NCBI GenBank assembly: GCA_030621275.1
Contig: JAUXHY010000126.1
Span: 1 to 5,071 of the forward strand
DNA: 5,071 nt
DNA from: a bacterium
Lineage (GTDB): Bacteria > Fidelibacterota > Marinisomatia > Marinisomatales > JAHJCW01
Reading direction: 5' to 3'
Positions 1 to 5,071 of the stretch are shown here, one piece after another (positions within the stretch are counted from its first letter, which is position 1; each line of letters opens with the position of its first letter). The translations under genes were made by a program, and so were the position numbers. The notes below the pieces were generated by a model that did no database searches, had not been told where the DNA came from, and saw only the letters and a program-made list of their open reading frames with translations.

Positions 1-60
1 TCTCGGAATAATGGCAAATGATATGTGTTGGTAGTTTGCTAAGCATAATGTAATAAAATA
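1..60. other. Left-edge non-coding stretch downstream of the metalloprotease gene
   Basis: No gene can be supported here. All three plus-strand frames hit a stop within the first 33 bases, so at most the last few codons of a plus-strand gene entering from the left could be present. On the minus strand an ATG at 46-44 stays open to the edge for 15 codons and could begin a downstream gene, but 15 codons cannot be judged. I see no GC-rich hairpin followed by a T-run that would terminate the minus-strand unit. Confidence 0.4.
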
Positions 61-1800
61 TTACTTAACTAAAGTTATCTTTTTCCATTCTTGACGGTTA
101 TCACTCACAGCTGTTAAATAATAAACACCTGAACTAACTTTTTCATTATTTGTATTTACACCATTCCATAAAAATTCATAGCTGCCGTCTGATAAATATC
201 CTGAAAATATAGTATCAATTTTTCTTCCCAACATATCATAAATAATTATATCAATATTTTGAGGAGTGATAACTTTCAATTTTATTGTAATTGAATTATT
301 GAAAGGATTTGGAAACTGACTTAAAATTGTAAAATCTGTATAACTATCTCTAACTCCATCTGTGAAAGATAAATTATAATTAAAATCCTGAACGTTATTG
401 TTGTCAGTTACAATTACAGCGTAAATCCAATCAGTATTTGAACCGGGATCAATATTTAACACTGAACCGGATTGCACTTCATAACTTCCTGAATTTGATT
501 TCACTACTGTATGAAGTGTTAAATCCTGTGTATTCATTGACACTTTTACAGGGTCCATAGCATTGATCTTTATATATTGTGAACCATATTGTTGTAAATC
601 GTTGCTTTCAATATTTGCCGGAATCCCTTGAATAAAATTTAGTGAATCATGAATACTTAATTGTATTGAAAGAGTATCATTATATGAATATTGGCGATAA
701 TCTTTATAACCAATTGCCTCCTCGTAAGCATATTGTCCTGCTGCATTTTCTGGTGAAAAAATAATATTAGCAATAGCCATATTATTTAAAGCTTTTTTAA
801 ATGTATGTCCTTTACCTTTTAGTGCGATATCAACTGACTGAATACTATAGTCTCCATTATTACTATCAACTAATCTGCTTTGCTCCCAAGTTCTTTTTAT
901 GATATCAGATCCGCCTAAATGTTCATCAATGTATTTAAAAAAGATATAAGAACCATATTGATGTAAACCGTAAGGTTTATTAAGCGGTAAATTTGGTTTT
1001 TCAAACCACGGAATCATATATTGGTAACAGTCATTAACATCATCGTAATGTTCTTCCTCCATCCATACAGCAGTGGCTTCCATCAACCACAGCGCTTCAT
1101 CTCCATCATAGCCGAGTTGAATTGCATGGAAATATTCATGTGCGGCAGTAACCTGAATATTTTCTAACTCAGTATTCGGAAATCCATTATAATTATTCCT
1201 AAGGAACATATAGCTAAAATATGCATTATTTTCAATTTCATTTGAATTCTCATTATCGCCAATCATAGGATTGCCATAATAAGTCCAAGCATATACCCCA
1301 TAGCCAATATCCTCGACATAAATATCATAGGCGTTTGAACCGCCTTCCATTCCATCGCTTGGTGGAATAGTATAACCAAGTTCAATGATATCATGATTAT
1401 ATACTTCTTCAAATACTTCTGCCATAGTTTCGATATAGTCAGGTGTGGTATCTCCATCGGAGTCGGTATTGTCTACAGCATCATTTCCGGTTAGTGTATA
1501 ATGAATACGAAAGTGATCAGTATCGTAAGAAAGATCGAGATGAGTTGATCTAGCGATTATTACAATTTCATTGGAAAAATCAAATCCCAATGATTTAAGT
1601 TTAATTTTGGTTTTTTCAGGCAAGAGGTGACCGTTGCGAGCTATATCTGCCATGTAGGGAGTTAAATGTCTTACAGTACATTTTTCCTCGAAAACATCAA
1701 TAATCGTATTGGCAGATTGAGTAACGATTGACTTATTATCTGAAAATATGAAACTGCTTGAGATAATAAAAAGAATTAATAATACTTTTAATTTTTGCAA
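61..1800 (-). CDS. Secreted MXAN_6640-type metalloprotease with T9SS type A sorting domain
   Basis: This 579-residue protein is probably a zinc metallopeptidase exported by Sec and then moved across the outer membrane by type IX secretion. Residues 1-20 form a signal peptide (lysines at 3 and 5, then a Leu/Ile/Phe core). Residues 97-124 (HFRIHYT, then DSDGDTTPDYIE) match the conserved opening of MXAN_6640-like putative metalloproteases and include a DxDxDxxPD calcium-type loop. The catalytic motif HEYFH is at 221-225 (bases 1126-1140); E241 in LMEATAVWMEE is the likely third zinc ligand. From about residue 390 the chain is beta-rich, and residues 496-579 (FPNPFNN, IYDMLGRKI, LWNG, SSGVYYL, KKITLVK) are a typical sorting domain with a FlgD-like Ig fold. 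The start is TTG: the frame is closed upstream by TAG at 1812-1810, and the first in-frame ATG (residue 50) would remove the signal peptide. It lies 18 nt after the upstream gene, in the same frame, probably as one operon. The only cysteines are C41 and C258. Substrate is unknown; activity is inferred from motifs. Confidence 0.9.
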   Translation of the reverse strand: MQKLKVLLILFIISSSFIFSDNKSIVTQSANTIIDVFEEKCTVRHLTPYMADIARNGHLLPEKTKIKLKSLGFDFSNEIVIIARSTHLDLSYDTDHFRIHYTLTGNDAVDNTDSDGDTTPDYIETMAEVFEEVYNHDIIELGYTIPPSDGMEGGSNAYDIYVEDIGYGVYAWTYYGNPMIGDNENSNEIENNAYFSYMFLRNNYNGFPNTELENIQVTAAHEYFHAIQLGYDGDEALWLMEATAVWMEEEHYDDVNDCYQYMIPWFEKPNLPLNKPYGLHQYGSYIFFKYIDEHLGGSDIIKRTWEQSRLVDSNNGDYSIQSVDIALKGKGHTFKKALNNMAIANIIFSPENAAGQYAYEEAIGYKDYRQYSYNDTLSIQLSIHDSLNFIQGIPANIESNDLQQYGSQYIKINAMDPVKVSMNTQDLTLHTVVKSNSGSYEVQSGSVLNIDPGSNTDWIYAVIVTDNNNVQDFNYNLSFTDGVRDSYTDFTILSQFPNPFNNSITIKLKVITPQNIDIIIYDMLGRKIDTIFSGYLSDGSYEFLWNGVNTNNEKVSSGVYYLTAVSDNRQEWKKITLVK

Positions 1801-1818
1801 GATATACAGCTAGAGTTA

Positions 1819-2508
1819 TTAATCTTTTTTTGGGTTATGAAAATATTTATCATAAATAAAAGTTCCGGCTATTATTGCTAATCCTGTAGGAATTTCCCAA
1901 CTGAACCCTTCCGATTTGCTAGATTCAAGCGCTGCTCCGGCAATCGTGAGCGAAGCTCCAGATAAATATAATGCAGCGCGGATTCTTTTATATTGATCAG
2001 GAATTAGCACACCGGTATCAGCTTCAATTTGTCCGGCTTCAGTAGTAATGGATACTGCAGAGCCCATATTTTCTCGTTCTTGCTCCAATACGGTTGCAAT
2101 TTCATTAACCGGAAATCGTAACGATAGTAATATTTCAGGAGGTGATTTTGATTGATAAAATTCAAAGTTTTCGATTGTTTTATTTATTTTTAATGCAATT
2201 TGTACTGACTCATCCGCATTATTAACCTGTATTTCTGAAACAGGATATTTAATCTCTGAACTTGCAACACGACCTGAATCAGCTATTGCATTAAGCACAG
2301 TAATGTAAAACCAACCGTCATCTGTACTCCATCCGGTTATGTGCTTTTGTTCAACCGGAGAAGTCGTAAATAATTTTACAAATGCTCCATTTTTTTTATT
2401 ATCAATATTTACGTGTGTGATAATAGATTTTGTTTGTGCATTAATGGAAACAATGCCAAGTGTTATACATATAATAGCAATATTGATGTTTTTATTAAAT
2501 ATTTTCAT
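1819..2508 (-). CDS. Exported AMIN-like protein with two C-terminal membrane segments
   Basis: I do not recognise a named family for this 229-residue protein. Residues 1-24 are a signal peptide ending SINA before Q25. Residues 28-135 show alternating beta-strand character (GAFVKLFTTSP, GWFYITVLNA, SVQIALKINK, PPEILLSLRFP), resembling AMIN domains, which usually bind peptidoglycan or mediate envelope localisation of amidases and secretins. Residues 136-172 form a polar linker. Residues 175-195 and 203-221 are hydrophobic, Ala/Gly/Ile-rich and hairpin-like, followed by a charged tail ending NPKKD. This suggests a periplasmic domain anchored by a C-terminal membrane hairpin. The ATG at 2508-2506 is chosen because it gives a full signal peptide; no Shine-Dalgarno is visible. 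The gene ends in tandem TAA TAA with a further in-frame TAG before the metalloprotease, which shares its frame. It is first in the probable two-gene unit, so it may help anchor or process the secreted protease, but this is inference. The AMIN call rests on pattern only. Confidence 0.75.
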   Translation of the reverse strand: MKIFNKNINIAIICITLGIVSINAQTKSIITHVNIDNKKNGAFVKLFTTSPVEQKHITGWSTDDGWFYITVLNAIADSGRVASSEIKYPVSEIQVNNADESVQIALKINKTIENFEFYQSKSPPEILLSLRFPVNEIATVLEQERENMGSAVSITTEAGQIEADTGVLIPDQYKRIRAALYLSGASLTIAGAALESSKSEGFSWEIPTGLAIIAGTFIYDKYFHNPKKD

Positions 2509-2552
2509 AATCTAATTACAGTTTTATTAACAAAATGTTTCAGTTGAGGGCA

Positions 2553-2577
2553 GATTTTAGGGGATTTTATTAAAATC
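2553..2577. repeat. GATTTTA triple: direct repeat plus 15-bp palindrome
   Basis: GATTTTA occurs at 2553-2559 and again at 2563-2569, exactly 10 bases apart, so both copies would face the same side of the helix. Its reverse complement TAAAATC follows at 2571-2577 after a single T, making a perfect 7-1-7 inverted repeat. The cluster sits in the divergent intergenic region and overlaps the candidate minus-strand promoter. This geometry resembles an operator for a dimeric or cooperative regulator. The repeats are directly visible; the operator role is inference. Confidence 0.45.
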
Positions 2578-2582
2578 AACAA
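2554..2582 (-). promoter_or_regulatory. Candidate minus-strand promoter for the AMIN-like/metalloprotease unit
   Basis: Read on the minus strand, TTGTTG (2582-2577) and TAAAAT (2559-2554) are separated by 17 bases, like a sigma-70 -35/-10 pair. The -10 matches 5 of 6 consensus bases and the -35 only 3 of 6. The start codon is about 45 bases downstream. The whole element lies within the GATTTTA cluster. In DNA this AT-rich such a match is common by chance, and I found no clean Bacteroidetes TAnnTTTG box as an alternative. Confidence 0.22.
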
Positions 2583-2609
2583 TTAGAAAGATTCATTTTA
2601 CTAATTATT

Positions 2610-2638
2610 TTGAAAACACATTGAAAAAATTATAAAAT
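2610..2638 (+). promoter_or_regulatory. Candidate plus-strand promoter for the barrel gene
   Basis: TTGAAA at 2610-2615 and TAAAAT at 2633-2638 are 17 bases apart, and each matches 5 of 6 sigma-70 consensus bases. Transcription would start near 2645, leaving a leader of roughly 45-57 nt depending on which ATG is used. It is the best-spaced pair I found upstream of the gene, but the AT-rich background makes chance matches likely. Confidence 0.3.
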
Positions 2639-2656
2639 GATATTTCATGATTTATA
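2631..2656 (+). repeat. AT-rich imperfect inverted repeat (possible leader hairpin)
   Basis: TATAAAATGA (2631-2640) can pair with TCAT (2645-2648) and TTTATA (2651-2656). This gives ten pairs around a 4-base TATT loop, with a two-base GA bulge on the 3' arm. It overlaps the candidate -10 box and ends 33 bases before the first ATG of the barrel gene. Nearly all pairs are A-T, so as RNA it would be weak. It is too AT-rich and lacks the T-run expected of an intrinsic terminator. Confidence 0.3.
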
Positions 2657-2689
2657 TTTAATAGTAAAAGTTGTATTTTCATATAGTTT

Positions 2690-4309
2690 ATGGTCAAAAC
2701 AATGAAGAAAAATAGTTTACTCATAATTATATTATTAGGCGTTTTTAGTCTACAGGCACAAAATCCGTTCTCGTTAAGAGGTGTGTTTGGTCTTGCTACG
2801 ATCGATGATCAAGTTTGGGGACAATTTGCACTTCGTCCTACCATTGATATTTGGAAAATTAAATTTGGTTTGGATATAGTTATGTATATTGACCAAAATG
2901 GCAAAATTCACCAGGATGAATGGGATTTTTCTAATAGTACGGCAATTAAGAATACAATTTTGGATAAAATTTATTTTATTCAATACGGTACCCGATATGA
3001 ACCGCTGTACATTCGAGTAGGGGCTCTCAATCGTACAACATTGGGATATGGTATATTAGTCAACCGATATTCAAATACGTTTAATTATCCACAGCATCGG
3101 AAAATCGGATTAGATGCAAAATATCAATCAAAATATATTTCGTTGCAAACTTTTGTAAATAATTTTAAAGAAAATGCCAGTGTTGTAGGGGGTCGTATAT
3201 CCAGTGTTATACCAGCCGGATTGCATCTTGGAATTAGTGCTGTAACTGACCAAAATCAGTATCTTGGACTGCAGGATCACGATTATGATGGAAGACCTGA
3301 TATTGTAGATGATTTCCCCTATGATGATAAAAATTGGCTTGATTCTGATGATGACGGTTTAGCTGATGATGATTCGAATGAATTTGATCGTGATGGTGAT
3401 GGGAAACCTGATGTTTACAATCTTGATGCTATCCACGATTATTGGGATTCTTTACCTTTACCCGAAGGATACAGAGATTCAACTTTTTACAATACAATAC
3501 CTGATGCTGATATAAAATTGAAACCGGAGCCGCTAAATGTTCTTGATAATCCTAGACCAATTAGTGCTATAGCAATTGATTTGTCAATTCCAATAATTCA
3601 GAATAAGGTAACGTCCTTATCTGTATATAGTCAAATTGCAAAAATGATTGGTGAGACAGTCGATCCTGAAACGGGTGAAAATGTAGAGTTAGAATATGGT
3701 TTTGCACCGGTTGGAGTATTTAATCATGTTGGTATTTTTAGTTGGCAAGTTGAGTATCGTATAATACCTGATGGAAAATTTGATTTTGAATATTGGGATC
3801 GCGCCTACGAACATACCCGTGCAACTGCGACATCTTTAGATAAAGAAGAACCAATTGATTCATTAGATGTAAAACCTAAATCAGATTATCTTGGTGAGTT
3901 TGGACCAATGCGTGGATTGTACGGCAGAGTAGATTTTGATATAAACGAATATCTTCTTATTGGAGCAACCTATCAAAATATGTTTGGAGAAAAATGGAAT
4001 CGTGAGACCGGAGCATTTGAATATAATACACTTAAAAGTTTTTTAGCATCTGCTGAATTAACACAACCAATTGGAAGTTTTCAATCGGCTTCTGCGTTTT
4101 ATCAACAAAGAAATGTACCAAATCCATTCAAGTTTGAACCGTCAGAAAGTACAATAATGGGTTTTTCTGTTGGATATAAAATAGGGTGGGGGATGATTCT
4201 GAATTATTCGTTTAAGCGTTCATTCTTGGATAAAAATGGAGATGGAGATGTTTTAGACAAGGATGAATCAATTAATATGTCATTACTAGAAACGAGTTTT
4301 GGTTTTTGA
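2690..4309 (+). CDS. Probable outer-membrane beta-barrel protein with aspartate-rich Ca-binding-like insert
   Basis: This 539-residue exported protein is of no family I can name. The signal peptide is LLIIILLGVFSLQA with cleavage before Q24. The mature chain shows short alternating aromatic/hydrophobic strands with Gly/Tyr turns (for example residues 55-66, 103-125, 139-156, 344-357, 407-430, 489-506) and ends in Phe (ETSFGF), the usual recognition signal for outer-membrane barrel assembly. Residues 196-241 form an acidic insert with thrombospondin type 3-like repeats (DHDYDGRPD, DSDDDGLADDD, DRDGDGKPD), and residues 514-525 form an EF-hand/dockerin-like loop (DKNGDGDVLDKD). These probably bind calcium in surface loops. 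Two starts are possible: ATG 2690, or ATG 2702, which gives a more typical MKKNSLL signal peptide; neither has a Shine-Dalgarno. The gene is divergent from the AMIN-like/protease pair and precedes alaS by 80 nt. Transport, adhesion or a structural role are all possible; porin function is not shown. Confidence 0.8.
   Translation: MVKTMKKNSLLIIILLGVFSLQAQNPFSLRGVFGLATIDDQVWGQFALRPTIDIWKIKFGLDIVMYIDQNGKIHQDEWDFSNSTAIKNTILDKIYFIQYGTRYEPLYIRVGALNRTTLGYGILVNRYSNTFNYPQHRKIGLDAKYQSKYISLQTFVNNFKENASVVGGRISSVIPAGLHLGISAVTDQNQYLGLQDHDYDGRPDIVDDFPYDDKNWLDSDDDGLADDDSNEFDRDGDGKPDVYNLDAIHDYWDSLPLPEGYRDSTFYNTIPDADIKLKPEPLNVLDNPRPISAIAIDLSIPIIQNKVTSLSVYSQIAKMIGETVDPETGENVELEYGFAPVGVFNHVGIFSWQVEYRIIPDGKFDFEYWDRAYEHTRATATSLDKEEPIDSLDVKPKSDYLGEFGPMRGLYGRVDFDINEYLLIGATYQNMFGEKWNRETGAFEYNTLKSFLASAELTQPIGSFQSASAFYQQRNVPNPFKFEPSESTIMGFSVGYKIGWGMILNYSFKRSFLDKNGDGDVLDKDESINMSLLETSFGF
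3275..3412 (+). repeat. GAT-rich coding repeat encoding acidic Ca-binding-like motifs
   Basis: This segment encodes residues 196-241 of the barrel protein. Repeated GAT codons give three DxDxDGxxD-like units, at residues 196-204, 218-226 and 233-241. Spacing between units is irregular (22 then 15 residues), so they are degenerate repeats and not a recent tandem expansion. In thrombospondin type 3 and related families, aspartates of this pattern coordinate calcium. The reading frame is intact throughout. Confidence 0.55.
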
Positions 4310-4389
4310 TGTTTAAAAATCTTTATAGTTCATAGTAACGCTATTAACATATTTGTTTTTCAATCCATAAAATCTTATTAATTTGAAAA
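4310..4389. other. Intergenic gap between the barrel gene and alaS
   Basis: This is 80 bases of AT-rich sequence. I found no convincing -35/-10 pair, no terminator and no T-box-like structure. The only inverted repeat is a 4-bp ATAG/CTAT pair around 4332-4344, too short to matter. alaS may therefore be read from the barrel gene promoter or from a weak local promoter that I cannot recognise. Confidence 0.4.
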
Positions 4390-5071
4390 ATGAATAGTAA
4401 CGATATACGCCAATCTTTTATCAATTTTTTCAAGGATAAAAAACATTCAGTTGTGCGAAGTTCATCCGTTGCACCATTGGATGACCCAACACTTTTATTC
4501 ACTAATGCGGGAATGAACCAGTTCAAACCGGTATTTTTGAATGAGCAAGAACCAAAAAATAATCGAGTTGTAAACAGTCAAAAATGTATCCGCGTTAGCG
4601 GAAAACATAATGACCTTGAAGAAGTTGGAGTGGACACTTATCATCATACATTTTTCGAGATGCTTGGTAATTGGTCGTTTGGTGATTATTATAAAGCTGA
4701 AGCCATAGGATGGGCGTGGGAATTATTAACTAAAGTTTGGAAATTGGATAAAAACCGCCTTTGGGCGACCGTCTATGAAGACGATGATGAAGCCTTTGAG
4801 CTATGGAAATCGGAAACCGATATTGAACACGAGAGAATTCTAAGATTTGGTAAAAAAGAAAACTTTTGGGAAATGGGTGAGACTGGTCCTTGTGGTCCGT
4901 GTTCCGAAATTCATTATTATATTGGAAATGATTTAGCCAAACAATCCGCAAAAGGTGTGAATGCGACAGATGATTATTGGGAATTGTGGAACTTAGTATT
5001 TATTCAATTTAATCGTGATGCGAGGGGGAAATTATCGGAGCTTCCTAAGAAGCATATTGATACAGGTGCAG
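4390..5071 (+). CDS. alaS: Alanine--tRNA ligase, N-terminal part (runs off window)
   Basis: AlaS charges tRNA-Ala with alanine in the cytoplasm using ATP. The window holds the first 227 codons of what is normally about 870-880, all within the class II catalytic domain. Family sequences seen: [19 protein letters not shown] at 31-49, [15 protein letters not shown] at 66-80, the motif 2 region [17 protein letters not shown] at 85-101, [19 protein letters not shown] at 157-175 (W160 matches the alanine-pocket tryptophan), and [12 protein letters not shown] at 198-209. Residues are conserved without frameshift up to the edge; the tRNA-recognition, editing and C-Ala domains lie outside. The ATG at 4390 is the only sensible start, since TGA at 4384-4386 closes the frame just upstream and the N-terminus aligns with that of E. 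coli AlaS. No Shine-Dalgarno is visible (ATTTGAAAA precedes it). The same-strand barrel gene ends 80 nt upstream; a functional link is unlikely. Confidence 0.97.
   Translation, partial: MNSNDIRQSFINFFKDKKHSVVRSSSVAPLDDPTLLFTNAGMNQFKPVFLNEQEPKNNRVVNSQKCIRVSGKHNDLEEVGVDTYHHTFFEMLGNWSFGDYYKAEAIGWAWELLTKVWKLDKNRLWATVYEDDDEAFELWKSETDIEHERILRFGKKENFWEMGETGPCGPCSEIHYYIGNDLAKQSAKGVNATDDYWELWNLVFIQFNRDARGKLSELPKKHIDTGA

Noticed and set aside
1..46. Possible start of another minus-strand gene (ATG at 46-44, open to the edge)
   Set aside because: Only 15 codons are visible, with no signal peptide or motif and no ribosome site. Not supportable from this window.
1263..1457. Minus-strand open frame of 64 codons inside the metalloprotease gene
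   Set aside because: It lies in another frame of the same strand within a well-supported gene, has no recognisable domain, and is best explained as a shadow.
1822..1834. Run of seven A residues (minus strand) before the AMIN-like gene stop, as a possible programmed frameshift site
   Set aside because: The metalloprotease is already in the same frame as this gene, so a -1 or +1 slip would not join the two. No stimulatory hairpin is visible.
2774..2983. Minus-strand open frame of 69 codons antisense to the barrel gene start
   Set aside because: It is fully antisense to a convincing gene, has low-complexity Asn/Ile/Lys composition and no visible promoter or ribosome site.
4332..4402. 9-bp direct repeat ATAGTAACG at 4332-4340 and 4394-4402
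   Set aside because: It is short, AT-rich and the second copy lies inside alaS codons 2-5. There is no third copy or symmetry, so chance is the simplest explanation.
4344..4526. Minus-strand open frame overlapping the alaS start
   Set aside because: It is antisense to the conserved AlaS N-terminus, whose codons explain the sequence.
4730..4951. Minus-strand open frame of 73 codons within alaS
   Set aside because: It is antisense to the conserved AlaS catalytic domain and its translation shows no family features.

Overview
The window is AT-rich, densely coding bacterial DNA, probably chromosomal. It looks like the Fibrobacteres-Chlorobi-Bacteroidetes (FCB) superphylum; a Candidatus Marinimicrobia/Neomarinimicrobiota or Ignavibacteria-like lineage is my best guess. 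The reasons are a type IX secretion (T9SS) C-terminal sorting domain, an alanyl-tRNA synthetase N-terminus with the [14 protein letters not shown] wording I associate with that group, AT-rich leaders, and no clear Shine-Dalgarno site before any gene. The taxonomy is inference; there is no rRNA in the window.

Layout: positions 1-60 hold no supportable gene. Positions 61-2508 hold two minus-strand genes that read as one transcription unit. The upstream gene (1819-2508) encodes a small exported protein with an AMIN-like beta domain and two C-terminal hydrophobic segments. After an 18-nt gap, the downstream gene (61-1800) starts with TTG and encodes a secreted HExxH metalloprotease of the MXAN_6640 type with a T9SS type A sorting domain. 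Positions 2509-2689 are a divergent intergenic region with candidate promoters on both strands, a cluster of three GATTTTA units including a perfect 7-1-7 palindrome, and an AT-rich hairpin. Positions 2690-4309 (plus strand) encode an exported protein read as an outer-membrane beta-barrel, with an aspartate-rich calcium-binding-like insert. After 80 nt, alaS begins at 4390 and runs off the right edge.

Three of the four genes encode envelope or exported proteins, and alaS is housekeeping. The divergent arrangement around a short, symmetric intergenic region could allow the minus-strand pair and the barrel gene to be co-regulated, but nothing in the sequence proves they work together. I see no mobile element, CRISPR array, tRNA or rRNA. 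The least-described parts are the AMIN-like protein, the barrel with its acidic insert, and the GATTTTA cluster between them. I did not find a clearly new multi-gene system.
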